Notes: generated by a model from the sequence alone, not told the origin. 64,000 nt of DNA from Gracilibacillus salitolerans (GCF_009650095.1 NZ_CP045915.1:2294001-2358000); one strand, 5' to 3'; positions 53,578-62,597 are shown, counted from the first letter of the stretch. Numbers and translations: made by a program.

Positions 53578-53655
53578 TTGTGCTTAAGTGAACGCTTAAG
53601 GTGAATAAACGATGTTCCGCTGCCGCGTAGACGTTAAGAACATTGGTTTGGAAGG
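53578..53655 (+). ncRNA. Ribosomal protein L19 leader (candidate)
   Basis: The 5' UTR of rplS folds into two visible stems: CTTAAG-TGAACG-CTTAAG (about 53583-53600) and ATGTTC (53613-53618) / GAACAT, spanning CGCTGCCGCGTAGACG. Location and compact two-hairpin form fit the known Firmicutes L19 leader, thought to mediate autoregulation by L19. Family membership was not tested by a covariance model. Confidence 0.6.
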
Positions 53656-53666
53656 AGTGTAACAGA

Positions 53667-54011
53667 ATGCAAAAATTAATCGAAGAAATTACAAAAGATC
53701 AACTTAAAACTGATTTACCTGAGTTTCGTGCTGGTGATACGGTAAAAGTTCACGTGAAAGTTGTGGAAGGTAACCGTGAACGTATTCAGGTATTCGAAGG
53801 TGTTGTCATTAAACGCCAAAATGGTGGTATTAGTGAAACATTTACAGTTCGTAAGATTTCTTACGGTGTAGGGGTTGAACGTACATTCCCTGTGCATTCA
53901 CCACGAATTGATAAAATCGAAGTGAGTCGTCGTGGTAAAGTTCGTCGTGCGAAGCTTTATTATCTACGTAATCTACGTGGTAAAGCAGCGCGTATTAAAG
54001 AAATTCGCTAA
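53667..54011 (+). CDS. rplS: 50S ribosomal protein L19
   Basis: A 114-residue L19 at the 30S-50S interface. Motifs are [58 protein letters not shown] and [15 protein letters not shown]. The start ATG 53667 has GGAAGGAGTG upstream; the earlier in-frame codon at 53643 lies inside the leader and is rejected. Terminator at 54024. Confidence 0.96.
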   Translation: MQKLIEEITKDQLKTDLPEFRAGDTVKVHVKVVEGNRERIQVFEGVVIKRQNGGISETFTVRKISYGVGVERTFPVHSPRIDKIEVSRRGKVRRAKLYYLRNLRGKAARIKEIR

Positions 54012-54023
54012 TGAGTATTGTGT

Positions 54024-54057
54024 AAAAAGGAGCTTGCATTGTCAGGCTCCTTTTTCT
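54024..54057 (+). terminator. Terminator after rplS
   Basis: A 10-bp perfect stem, AAAAAGGAGC (54024-54033) / GCTCCTTTTT (54046-54055), is followed by CTTCT. Confidence 0.88.
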
Positions 54058-54111
54058 TCTATATAATATTCCTAGGAGTACTTGTAGTGTATGAAGGAAA
54101 GGGATCTTTTC

Positions 54112-54663
54112 ATGACTGAAAAAAAGGTTGATTGGGTTGATTGGATAAAAACCATTGTCATTACGGGATTAATTGTGATTATATTTCGCATGTTTATTGC
54201 GGTACCGATTGTAGTAGAGGGACCATCCATGTTACCAACTCTAGAGGATAAAGATCGAATTATCGTCAATAAGATAAGCTTATTGTTTGATGAACCAGAT
54301 CGTTTTGATGTTGTTGTTTTTCATGCTACGGCGAAGAAGGATTACATAAAAAGGGTGATTGGTTTGCCCGGTGATTCCATTATTTATAAAGATGATCAAT
54401 TATATATTAATGGACAACCAGTTGAAGAACCGTTTATTGATGCAGAAATAGCAAACGACCAATCAAATTATACAACGAATTTTACCTTGCAAGATATACC
54501 AGGCAATGCTGAAGAAGTTCCTGAGGGACATGTATTTGTTTTAGGAGATAATAGGCCCAATTCAACAGATAGTAGACATCTAGGATTCATATCGATGGAT
54601 CAAATAGTAGGAATTGCTGGTGTAACGTATTGGCCAGTGGATAACATCGGCTTCGTTGATTAA
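54112..54663 (+). CDS. lepB: Type I signal peptidase
   Basis: A 183-residue membrane-anchored SipS-like peptidase that cleaves signal peptides on the outer face. It has a short cytosolic N terminus, one helix (TIVITGLIVIIFRMFIAVPI, about 12-31), the catalytic Ser in VEGPSMLPTLEDKDRIIVNK and Lys in KKDYIKRVIGLPGD. Box E is VFVLGDNRPNSTDSRHLG. ATG 54112 follows AAGGAAAGGGAT; an upstream in-frame ATG (54091) lacks a good site. The slot between rplS and rbgA is used for lepB in several Bacillaceae. Confidence 0.92.
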   Translation: MTEKKVDWVDWIKTIVITGLIVIIFRMFIAVPIVVEGPSMLPTLEDKDRIIVNKISLLFDEPDRFDVVVFHATAKKDYIKRVIGLPGDSIIYKDDQLYINGQPVEEPFIDAEIANDQSNYTTNFTLQDIPGNAEEVPEGHVFVLGDNRPNSTDSRHLGFISMDQIVGIAGVTYWPVDNIGFVD

Positions 54664-54687
54664 GATAGCAGAAAAAGAGGTGGGTAT

Positions 54688-55533
54688 ATGACAATACAAT
54701 GGTTTCCGGGACATATGGCCAAAGCCAAAAGAGAAGTACAAGAAAAATTAAAATTGGTTGATTTTGTGATTGAATTAGTAGACGCAAGGGCGCCAGAGTC
54801 ATCACAAAATCCCCTTTTACAGCAAATTTTAAATCAGAAACCCAAAATGGTTGTGCTAATGAAAGATGACTTGGCTGATCCGGTATCGACAAAAGCTTGG
54901 CTTAGACATTTCTCAGAGCAAGGCATGGTTGCCATAGCAGTGAATGTTAATGACCGCAAGGATTTACAGCACGTCATTCAAAAAGCAAAGGATATGGCCA
55001 AGGATAAGATGGACCGTTTAAAGAAGAAAGGTGTTCGTCCAAGACCGGCACGCGCAATGATTATTGGAATACCAAATGTCGGCAAGTCAACTTTAATTAA
55101 TCGGTTAGTACATAAGAAGATAGCCAAGACTGGTGATAAACCAGGTGTGACGAAGAATCAACAGTGGATAAAAGTAAAAAAGGATTTTGAATTATTAGAT
55201 ACACCCGGTATTCTTTGGCCAAAATTTGAGGAGCAAGTAGTTGGTTATCGACTAGCAGCTATTGGTACAATCAAGGATCAATTGCTCCCGATAGAAGATA
55301 TAGCAGCTTTTGTGATTCAATATTTACAAGCAACTTATCCTTCCGTATTAAAGGACCGTTATCAAATGTCAGAGGATAATGAGGATATGAATGATATATT
55401 TGAGCATATCGGTAGGGGAAGAGGTTGCCTTGAATCAGGTGGCAGAGTGAATTTTGAAAAAACAGCCGACATCATCCTTCAAGACTTGCGGTCTGGAAGA
55501 TTAGGAAGTATAACGCTTGAAAAACCAGAATAG
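54688..55533 (+). CDS. rbgA: Ribosome biogenesis GTPase RbgA (YlqF)
   Basis: A 281-residue circularly permuted GTPase required for late 50S assembly. It has an N-terminal IQWFPGHMAKAKREVQ with catalytic His in the GHM motif, then G4-like LMKDDLADP, G1 IIGIPNVGKSTLINRL and G3 LLDTPGILWPKFEEQ. The C-terminal ANTAR-like helical domain (about 200-281) has RGRGCLESGGRVNFEKTADIIL. The ribosome-binding site is AGAGGTGGG. A long terminator follows, then element copy D. Confidence 0.95.
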   Translation: MTIQWFPGHMAKAKREVQEKLKLVDFVIELVDARAPESSQNPLLQQILNQKPKMVVLMKDDLADPVSTKAWLRHFSEQGMVAIAVNVNDRKDLQHVIQKAKDMAKDKMDRLKKKGVRPRPARAMIIGIPNVGKSTLINRLVHKKIAKTGDKPGVTKNQQWIKVKKDFELLDTPGILWPKFEEQVVGYRLAAIGTIKDQLLPIEDIAAFVIQYLQATYPSVLKDRYQMSEDNEDMNDIFEHIGRGRGCLESGGRVNFEKTADIILQDLRSGRLGSITLEKPE

Positions 55534-55566
55534 CTACAGGTATATGGAGGCTTATAAAGCGATCAG

Positions 55567-55616
55567 AAAAGTATACACCCCGTTTCAAGTACAAAAGAAA
55601 CGAGTGTATACTTTTT
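55567..55616 (+). terminator. Long terminator after rbgA
   Basis: The extended stem AAAAGTATACAC-CCGTTTC / GAAACGAGTGTATACTTTTT, about 19 pairs with one mismatch, has a 10-nt loop. It is symmetric enough to work on both strands. Confidence 0.85.
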
Positions 55617-55639
55617 GTATTAAAAGAAAGCACAAAAAA

Positions 55640-56112
55640 CATAAACTACGAAGTTAGATTTACTTTCTTCCATACTGCATTTTGAGGAGTGATTGACCGT
55701 CGCTGCGGAAAAATACTCCCTTTCCGGGGGCGGTTTTTAGCTAACTTGGTGATGAAAACCGCATCACCAAGTGGATCTTCAGCTCGCGCTATTCCCCCAG
55801 GAGTGTCGCATTTTTCCGCAGCTTTGACTAGTGTTTTTGAATAGTGAGAAGAAGTCCCTTGCTCATATATCCAAAGATTTTCTTCTTTTAACAATCAGAA
55901 CATTAGAACCAGCGGAGGCAGAATACGGAGACTCCTATGGGAACAGCACGCGTCCGAAGACCCCGCAGGAAAGCGCACTTTGCTTTCTGAGGAGACTGAG
56001 GCCGTGCCCATGGAAAGCGTAGTATTCTGCCGGAGCGTTTCCGACACACCACTTCAAAAGAATGGAAGAAAGCCAAACTAACGAGAATTTTCAGTGGTTC
56101 GTAGTTTTTATC
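55640..56112. repeat. Nested-palindrome intergenic element, copy D
   Basis: Outer arms are ATAAACTACGAAGTTAG / GTGGTTCGTAGTTTTTAT, with CTTTCTTCCAT / ATGGAAGAAAG inside. The left module, 55702-55822 (121 bp), carries cassette II with an altered stem (CTTGGTGATG-AAAACCG-CATCACCAAG). The right module, 55917-56031, carries cassette I in inverted orientation (GGAAAGC-GCACTTT-GCTTTCT). The cassette order is the reverse of copies A and C. It lies between rbgA and rnhB, which are adjacent in B. subtilis. Confidence 0.85.
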
Positions 56113-56222
56113 TACTGCGAATTTGGTGAGGTTTTTATTTAATTATCAGATTAAAGAAGTAATTTTAATTTCTTTATTTTTTTGAAAAATTGCCGATAAA
56201 TTAGGAAACGAGGTTTATTGAG

Positions 56223-56984
56223 ATGAAAGAAAAATGGATGATTAACGAAATTAAACAATATTTAACAGAAGAACAGCCTACTGAAGAGGTGTTGCGTGTA
56301 TTGTACCAAGATCAGCGAAAAGGTGTTCAAACTTTATTGAAACAGTATGAAAAAAGACAACAAGAAGCTCAAGCTCAACAAGATCTATTTGAAACGATGA
56401 GTCAAAACGAGAAGAAGTTAAGGAATAAAGGCATTACATATATTGCAGGTGTAGACGAGGTCGGGAGAGGGCCACTAGCAGGACCTGTTGTAGCGGCAGC
56501 AGTTGTTTTACCAGGTGATTTTCAATTGTTAGGAATAAATGATTCAAAAAAATTATCAAAGAAAAAACGAGAATTATTTTATCAATACATCACAAAATAT
56601 GCGATTGATTATGCTGTAGGCATAGTGGATGCTGATGAAATTGACCAGATCAATATTTTACAAGCATCCAAAAAGGCGATGTATCAAGCGTTAAGGAAAT
56701 TAAATCAAGTAGAGCATGTGCTCATAGACGCAGTGAACCTGAAGCAATTGGAAATGCCTTATGATTCAATCATAAAAGGAGATCAAAAAAGTATTTCGAT
56801 TGCGGCTGCAAGTATTATTGCCAAGGTAACGCGTGATGATATGATGGAAAAGTTACATCAACAGTATCCTTTATACGCTTTTGATCAAAACAGTGGATAT
56901 GGAACCAAACAGCATTTAGATGCAATAAATGGCCATGGCTTAACACCTTATCACCGGAAAAGCTTTCTAAAATCCTATTCGTAG
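56223..56984 (+). CDS. rnhB: Ribonuclease HII
   Basis: A 253-residue type 2 RNase H that removes ribonucleotides and RNA primers from DNA hybrids. An N-terminal helical extension (1-70) precedes the catalytic core. Metal ligands are in YIAGVDEVGRGPLAGPVVAAA (Asp-Glu), VLIDAVNLKQLEMP (Asp) and the C-terminal ASIIAKVTRDDMM (Asp), with YGTKQHLDAINGHGLTPYHR. It follows element copy D and begins a new run with ylqG 15 bp later. Confidence 0.95.
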   Translation: MKEKWMINEIKQYLTEEQPTEEVLRVLYQDQRKGVQTLLKQYEKRQQEAQAQQDLFETMSQNEKKLRNKGITYIAGVDEVGRGPLAGPVVAAAVVLPGDFQLLGINDSKKLSKKKRELFYQYITKYAIDYAVGIVDADEIDQINILQASKKAMYQALRKLNQVEHVLIDAVNLKQLEMPYDSIIKGDQKSISIAAASIIAKVTRDDMMEKLHQQYPLYAFDQNSGYGTKQHLDAINGHGLTPYHRKSFLKSYS

Positions 56985-56999
56985 AGAGGAGGTAGCCAT

Positions 57000-59078
57000 A
57001 TGCGAAACATCCCTTCTTTTTCAAACGTATCACGTTCTGAAAATCCAGGTATGAATGTCACACAAAATGCTCTAAAACCCGGGCAAATGCTGACAGGAAA
57101 AGTACTTGAATTATATCCTAACCAAAGAGCAGCAATCCAACTAGGTGGTTCACAAGTGGTGGCCCAGTTGGAAACAGCACTTTCCTCCAAGCAGAATTAC
57201 CTTTTTCAGGTAACTTCTGTTGGTGATGTGATACGGCTAAAAAAAATTAGTGACTCACCTCTTCAAAATAATAGGCCAGTAAGTGACCAAATAATGCAAC
57301 AACTCGGATTAACCAATAATCGACAATTAAAAACTTTCATTCAACAACTTGTTAGCCAAAATATACCGTTCACCTATAAAGATGGACAAGCATTAGCTAA
57401 ACTCCTTGAGCAATTTGGCGGGAATAGTACCAATCGGGAATTACTAGCGGCAATGACAAAACAAAATTTTCCGTTAACAGAACAAGTATTTCGAAGTTTA
57501 CAGGCAATTCAATCATCACAATTAGGTACGCAAATTAAACAACTACAACAGCACTTAGCACAATTTAATCAAAGTAATACATTAACATTAATATCACAAT
57601 TACAGCAACAACTTTCCCTGTTTAGTTCTGCATCACCATCACAAGCTCATTCGATGTTACAACAGTTTGTGCATACAAATCAGTCCGCACTAGAACAAGT
57701 ATTGTCAAAGGCGATACCTGACCAGCTGTCTTCTTTACAACAATTAACAAATGGAGGTCGCTTAACGAATAATCAAACACAGGATTTCACACAACAACTT
57801 AATCAATTACTAAAGCAACAATCTCCGTTCCAGCAGGGGGCACGACAAGCGTTTCAAACATTCTTACAACGTTTTGGTCAAATAATTGAGCAAGGGTCGG
57901 TAACTAATACATTTAAAAATGTTGTGCAACAACAACCCTTTTTTCAAAAAATAGTGCAAGCAATGTCAAGACAAGACCAGCAAATGGTTCAACAGTGGTT
58001 ACAGCAATCATCACAAACAAATGGGAACCAAGAACGACAAGTTTTTTCGATTTTACAACAGATGAATGTACAACAATTGTCACAACCTGATCAAAACCTT
58101 GTTCGATCCTTATTATTACATGTGAATGCAACAAGTCTTTCGTCGCTACCTGTTAAAGATCAATTTTTGCATATGATAAAGCATTTTGCCCAAACTAGTG
58201 GAATTCAAGATGAAGCACAATTAGCACAAGCTATCCGTTCAAATGTAACTACACATAGTACTAGTCAGTTATTACAATCAATGATGACTGGAATGACGCA
58301 ACAGGACCGGCAAGTAATGCAACAATGGATCGCACAATCGCAACCGACAACAGCACAAAATCAACATGTAGTAGACATGATCCAGCGAATCAATTTACAG
58401 CAAATACCTCAATCTGAACAATCTCTAGTTCGGCAAGTGCAACTATCATTAGAAGCAAGTGCCCAAATTGTAAATAAAGAACAGTTCTTGCAAATGGTCC
58501 ATCAAGCGACCCATCAGGGTGAACAAACAAGTATTCAAACAAGAGAAATGGAATATTCATTAAAGCAAACCTTGTTATTAGCAAATCAACAAAACCCAGA
58601 TACAGCAAATAATCAGATGCAACGTTTAATTCAAAGTTTAACAGGTATGCAATTAAATATGGTACAGAATGAACAAGCGATTACCCAACAAAGTTTCCAA
58701 ATTCCAGGAGAGCGGTTTGGGTTAGCTAAGGACATTCGCATGCAATTTGAAGGGAAAAAACGTCAAAATAGTGAAGAGATTGATCCAGCATTTTGCCGGG
58801 TCTTGTTTCATCTTGATTTGCACACATTAGGCGAGACTATGATTACTATGTCGATTCAAAAAAGAATCGTGCATATTTCGGTCTACAATGATCAACAAGA
58901 TATAAAATCAATAATGGATAGTTTCACGCCACTGTTAAAAGAGAAACTGTCTGATTTAAATTATCAATTATCTTCTGTCACACAAAAAACCTTATCAGAT
59001 AAAGAAAAGCACGCAATGAATAGTGGTCATACAGCATATAAACCTATGAAAAGAGAAGGGATTGACTTCCGGATATGA
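57000..59078 (+). CDS. ylqG: YlqG: Gln-rich protein with FliK-like architecture
   Basis: A 692-residue protein extraordinarily rich in Gln, Asn, Ser and Thr over residues 90-540, with recurring units of the type QQMNVQQLSQPDQNLVRSLL. The N terminus (LKPGQMLTGKVLELYPNQRAAIQLGGSQVVAQLE) resembles an OB-like start. The C-terminal 120 residues (FCRVLFHLDLHTLGETMITMSIQKRIVHISVYND) resemble the C-terminal domain of flagellar hook-length control protein FliK. It overlaps by 4 nt with ylqH, a FlhB-C-like gene. The pair is conserved in Bacillus between rnhB and sucC; function unknown. Confidence 0.8.
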   Translation: MRNIPSFSNVSRSENPGMNVTQNALKPGQMLTGKVLELYPNQRAAIQLGGSQVVAQLETALSSKQNYLFQVTSVGDVIRLKKISDSPLQNNRPVSDQIMQQLGLTNNRQLKTFIQQLVSQNIPFTYKDGQALAKLLEQFGGNSTNRELLAAMTKQNFPLTEQVFRSLQAIQSSQLGTQIKQLQQHLAQFNQSNTLTLISQLQQQLSLFSSASPSQAHSMLQQFVHTNQSALEQVLSKAIPDQLSSLQQLTNGGRLTNNQTQDFTQQLNQLLKQQSPFQQGARQAFQTFLQRFGQIIEQGSVTNTFKNVVQQQPFFQKIVQAMSRQDQQMVQQWLQQSSQTNGNQERQVFSILQQMNVQQLSQPDQNLVRSLLLHVNATSLSSLPVKDQFLHMIKHFAQTSGIQDEAQLAQAIRSNVTTHSTSQLLQSMMTGMTQQDRQVMQQWIAQSQPTTAQNQHVVDMIQRINLQQIPQSEQSLVRQVQLSLEASAQIVNKEQFLQMVHQATHQGEQTSIQTREMEYSLKQTLLLANQQNPDTANNQMQRLIQSLTGMQLNMVQNEQAITQQSFQIPGERFGLAKDIRMQFEGKKRQNSEEIDPAFCRVLFHLDLHTLGETMITMSIQKRIVHISVYNDQQDIKSIMDSFTPLLKEKLSDLNYQLSSVTQKTLSDKEKHAMNSGHTAYKPMKREGIDFRI

Positions 59079-59356
59079 CAGAGCAGGAACGATATCGAAA
59101 ACGAGCAGCAGCCTTACAGTATGATACGGAAACGGATGTTGCCCCAAAAGTAACCGCGACCGGTAAAGGCTATGTAGCAGAAGAAATTGTCGAGAGAGCA
59201 AAGCAAAACAAAATCCCGATTCAATCTGATCCGTCTCTTGTAGAATTATTATCTGAATTAAATATAAATGAACAGATACCAGAGGAGTTATACCAGGTAG
59301 TGGCAGAAGTGTTTGCTTATATTTATCAAGTAGACCAAAAAGCAGCTAAGAAATAA
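59075..59356 (+). CDS. ylqH: FlhB C-terminal-like protein YlqH
   Basis: A 93-residue protein corresponding only to the cytoplasmic C-terminal domain of FlhB/YscU export-switch proteins: AAALQYDTETDVAPKVTATGKGYVAEEIVERA, KIPIQSDPSLVELLSEL, and IPEELYQVVAEVFAYIYQVDQ. The N-P-T-H self-cleavage motif and the membrane part are missing. Translationally coupled to ylqG. FliK and FlhB-C interact in flagellar export switching, so this pair may be a stand-alone version of that interaction (inference). Confidence 0.87.
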   Translation: MTEQERYRKRAAALQYDTETDVAPKVTATGKGYVAEEIVERAKQNKIPIQSDPSLVELLSELNINEQIPEELYQVVAEVFAYIYQVDQKAAKK

Positions 59357-59407
59357 TGCATCTATCCTCTATTTAGAAAAAAAGCTCGAAATATGCATAG
59401 TCTTTCC

Positions 59408-59435
59408 TAGACAATTGAATACACTTTTTTATACA
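59408..59435 (+). promoter_or_regulatory. Promoter of sucCD
   Basis: TAGACA (59408-59413), a 16-nt spacer and TATACA (59430-59435), 38 bp before the sucC start. Confidence 0.55.
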
Positions 59436-59472
59436 ATGAGAATGCAGTGATTAATTGATGGGAGGATGAAAG

Positions 59473-60639
59473 ATGAATATTCACGAGTATCAAGGCAAAG
59501 AGATTTTGCGTAGTTACGGTGTTGCTGTACCTAACGGAAAAGTAGCCTATACAGTAGATGAAGCTGTTGAAGCTGCAGAACAATTAGGTTCAGCGGTATC
59601 GGTGGTAAAGGCTCAAATTCACGCTGGGGGAAGAGGAAAAGCAGGTGGTGTGAAAGTAGCTAAAAATATCGATGAAGTCCGTACATATGCTGATGAAATT
59701 TTAGGAAAAACATTAGTAACACATCAAACTGGCCCAGAGGGCAAAGAAGTAAAGCGTTTACTGATTGAAGAAGGTTGCGACATCCAAAAAGAATACTATG
59801 TCGGCCTTGTACTAGACCGTGCTACATCACGTGTTACAATGATGGCGTCTGAAGAAGGCGGTACAGAAATCGAAGAAGTAGCAGAAAAGACACCTGAAAA
59901 AATCTTTAAAGAAGTGATCGATCCAGTTACTGGTTTATTACCATATCAAGCAAGACGTCTTGCTTTTAATCTTAATATTCCAGCAGAATACTTGTCGAAA
60001 GCAGTTAAATTCATGATGGGGTTATATCAAGTGTTTGTCGAAAAAGATTGCTCCATTGCAGAAATTAACCCGCTTGTTACGACAGGCGACGGGAACGTTT
60101 TAGCATTAGATGCGAAACTTAACTTTGATGATAATGCCCTGTTTCGTCAAAAAGATATTGTCGAGTATCGTGATTTAGAGGAAGAAGACGAAAAAGAAAT
60201 CGAAGCATCCAAGTATGACCTAAGTTATATCGCGCTGGATGGTAATATTGGCTGTATGGTAAACGGTGCAGGTCTTGCGATGGCAACGATGGACATTATC
60301 AAGCATTATAGTGGAGATCCGGCTAACTTCCTAGATGTTGGGGGCGGAGCAACTGCAGAGAAAGTAACGGAAGCATTCAAGATCATTCTGTCGGATGACA
60401 ATGTAAAAGGTATTTTTGTAAACATTTTCGGTGGAATTATGAAATGTGATGTTATTGCAGAAGGTGTCGTCCAAGCAACGAAGGAAGTTGGTTTAACTAT
60501 TCCTTTAGTAGTTCGTCTTGAAGGTACAAACGTAGATGCTGGTAAGAAAATTTTAGCTGACTCTGGTTTGAATATTACACCAGCTGAATCAATGGCAGAC
60601 GGTGCAGAGAAAATTGTTGCACTTGTTAATGAAGCATAA
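59473..60639 (+). CDS. sucC: Succinyl-CoA synthetase beta subunit
   Basis: A 388-residue ADP-forming beta subunit of the TCA-cycle enzyme interconverting succinyl-CoA and succinate with ATP formation. The N-terminal ATP-grasp domain shows [35 protein letters not shown] and [12 protein letters not shown]. The C-terminal ligase domain shows [34 protein letters not shown] and [15 protein letters not shown]. The ribosome-binding site is TGGGAGGATG. sucD follows after 35 bp. Confidence 0.96.
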   Translation: MNIHEYQGKEILRSYGVAVPNGKVAYTVDEAVEAAEQLGSAVSVVKAQIHAGGRGKAGGVKVAKNIDEVRTYADEILGKTLVTHQTGPEGKEVKRLLIEEGCDIQKEYYVGLVLDRATSRVTMMASEEGGTEIEEVAEKTPEKIFKEVIDPVTGLLPYQARRLAFNLNIPAEYLSKAVKFMMGLYQVFVEKDCSIAEINPLVTTGDGNVLALDAKLNFDDNALFRQKDIVEYRDLEEEDEKEIEASKYDLSYIALDGNIGCMVNGAGLAMATMDIIKHYSGDPANFLDVGGGATAEKVTEAFKIILSDDNVKGIFVNIFGGIMKCDVIAEGVVQATKEVGLTIPLVVRLEGTNVDAGKKILADSGLNITPAESMADGAEKIVALVNEA

Positions 60640-60674
60640 ATTTATCTCTAAGGGAAAAAGGAGGATCCATTTAC

Positions 60675-61577
60675 ATGAGTGTTTTTGTTAATAAAAATAC
60701 CAAAGTGCTTGTTCAAGGTATAACTGGTTCAACAGCACTTTTCCATACAAAACAGATGCTAGAATATGGGACTAAAATTGTCGGTGGGGTAACACCCAAA
60801 AAAGGCGGTACGGAAGTTGAAGGGGTACCTGTATTTAATACAGTTGCAGAAGCTGTAAATGAAACAGGTGCAAATGCTTCGGTTATTTATGTACCAGCTC
60901 CATTTGCTGCAGATGCCATTATAGAAGCAGTAGATGCTGAATTAGACCTTGTAATTTGTATTACAGAGCATATTCCTGTGATGGATATGGTCAAAGTAAA
61001 ACGTTACATGGAAGGTAAGAAAACGAGATTAGTAGGGCCAAACTGCCCAGGTGTCATTACACCAGAAGAATGTAAAATTGGAATTATGCCAGGATATATT
61101 CATAAGAAAGGTCATATCGGGGTTGTTTCTCGTTCTGGAACCTTAACATATGAAGCGGTTCATCAATTATCTGAAAATGGTTTTGGTCAGTCGACAGCAG
61201 TGGGTATCGGTGGGGACCCCGTAAACGGTACTGACTTTATTGATGCGCTTAAAGCCTTTAATGAAGACCCTGAAACTGAAGCGGTTATGATGATCGGTGA
61301 GATTGGTGGTACGGCAGAAGAAGAAGCGGCTGAATGGGTTAAGGCAAACATGAAAAAACCAGTAGTTGGCTTTATTGGTGGTGCTACTGCCCCTCCAGGG
61401 AAACGTATGGGACACGCTGGAGCGATTATTTCAGGTGGAAAAGGTACTGCTGAAGAAAAAATTAAAACAATGAATGCCTGTGGAATAAAAGTAGCTGAAA
61501 CACCTTCTGTTATGGGTGAGACGTTAATTAATGTATTAAAAGATAAAGATCTATATGATAAATGTAAAACACACTAA
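60675..61577 (+). CDS. sucD: Succinyl-CoA synthetase alpha subunit
   Basis: A 300-residue alpha subunit with an N-terminal CoA-binding Rossmann domain ([29 protein letters not shown] split by name). The phosphorylated catalytic His is in [19 protein letters not shown] (about His246). [14 protein letters not shown] and [16 protein letters not shown] are also typical. Partner of sucC in the same transcript; terminator at 61588. Confidence 0.96.
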   Translation: MSVFVNKNTKVLVQGITGSTALFHTKQMLEYGTKIVGGVTPKKGGTEVEGVPVFNTVAEAVNETGANASVIYVPAPFAADAIIEAVDAELDLVICITEHIPVMDMVKVKRYMEGKKTRLVGPNCPGVITPEECKIGIMPGYIHKKGHIGVVSRSGTLTYEAVHQLSENGFGQSTAVGIGGDPVNGTDFIDALKAFNEDPETEAVMMIGEIGGTAEEEAAEWVKANMKKPVVGFIGGATAPPGKRMGHAGAIISGGKGTAEEKIKTMNACGIKVAETPSVMGETLINVLKDKDLYDKCKTH

Positions 61578-61587
61578 ATATTCTGAA

Positions 61588-61614
61588 ATAAGCTGAGTCT
61601 TCTCAGCTTATTTC
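61588..61614 (+). terminator. Terminator after sucD
   Basis: The stem AATAAGCTGAG / CTCAGCTTATT with loop TCTT is followed by TCTATAC. Confidence 0.8.
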
Positions 61615-61639
61615 TATACAAAGAGAGGTGTATATATGA

Positions 61640-62518
61640 ATGGAAAAAAATGAATGGCGATTAATTCATTTGCATTATATTATTGGAACAAATCGTAATT
61701 TTATAAAGAAAGTTATGAATGAGGACCCAGAGTTTGAACAGTTGTATCAATGGGATATACAACAATGGAAAGAAAAATTACAAATTAATGACAAAAAAGC
61801 CTTTTCCATTGTAGAACAATTGCAGAATAAGTCACTAAAACAAAGAATAGTACGATACGCAGAGACATATCAGGTATTAACCATATTAAGTCAAAATTAC
61901 CCTGTAAGTTTAAGAGACATTCCAGATCCTCCATTAGTTTTATACCTCCACGGTAATCCAAAGTTACTTTCACACTCACCCAACCTCAGTGTAGTAGGTA
62001 CAAGATATCCTTCAAAATTCGCAAGGTCCATCATGACTAATATTCTCACTCCATTATTTAAATATGGTATACTTATTACGAGCGGGATGGCAATCGGCAT
62101 CGATGGATTTGCCCATCAGTTAGCATTGCAACATCAAAGTCCAACAATCGCTGTACTTGGTAGTGGTTTCGAACATGTATATCCAAAGCAACATCTATCT
62201 TTATATACACAATTAATTGAACAAGATTTAATTATATCTGAATATCCTCCAGATCAACCTCCAAGAAAATATCACTTCCCAGAGAGAAATAGAATTATTA
62301 GTGGGCTAAGTTTCGGAACACTTGTTATAGAAGCGAAAGAAAAAAGCGGTACTCTAATCACTGTTGATCAGGCTTTAGAGCAAGGAAAAGAAGTTTTTGC
62401 AGTCCCAGGATCAGTGCTTGCCGAAACAAGCTCAGGATGTAATCAGCTGATTAAAGATGGGGCGAAATTGGTTCAAAATAGTAATGATATTTTAGAAGAA
62501 TTTCATTTGAGTAGGTGA
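61640..62518 (+). CDS. dprA: DNA processing protein DprA
   Basis: A 292-residue DprA/Smf that protects incoming single-stranded DNA and loads RecA during transformation. An N-terminal SAM-like part (1-75) precedes the Rossmann-like domain: [84 protein letters not shown] and the [18 protein letters not shown] [14 protein letters not shown]. It lacks a C-terminal winged helix, as in B. subtilis. The dprA-topA order is conserved. Confidence 0.94.
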   Translation: MEKNEWRLIHLHYIIGTNRNFIKKVMNEDPEFEQLYQWDIQQWKEKLQINDKKAFSIVEQLQNKSLKQRIVRYAETYQVLTILSQNYPVSLRDIPDPPLVLYLHGNPKLLSHSPNLSVVGTRYPSKFARSIMTNILTPLFKYGILITSGMAIGIDGFAHQLALQHQSPTIAVLGSGFEHVYPKQHLSLYTQLIEQDLIISEYPPDQPPRKYHFPERNRIISGLSFGTLVIEAKEKSGTLITVDQALEQGKEVFAVPGSVLAETSSGCNQLIKDGAKLVQNSNDILEEFHLSR

Positions 62519-62568
62519 ACTATAGAAGGAAAATAAATGAATTTTATGCAAATTTCTTATTGCTTTGT

Positions 62569-62597
62569 TTGACAAACACTAACAAAGTATTTAATAA
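62569..62597 (+). promoter_or_regulatory. Promoter of topA
   Basis: TTGACA (62569-62574), a 17-nt spacer and TAATAA (62592-62597), about 90 bp before the topA start, leaving a long 5' leader. Confidence 0.6.

Noticed and set aside
30755..56112. CRISPR array or T-box/riboswitch interpretation of the long repeats
   Set aside because: Copies are far apart with no regular spacer series, and they lie after terminators without a link to a common regulated pathway; no T-box or known riboswitch core was seen.
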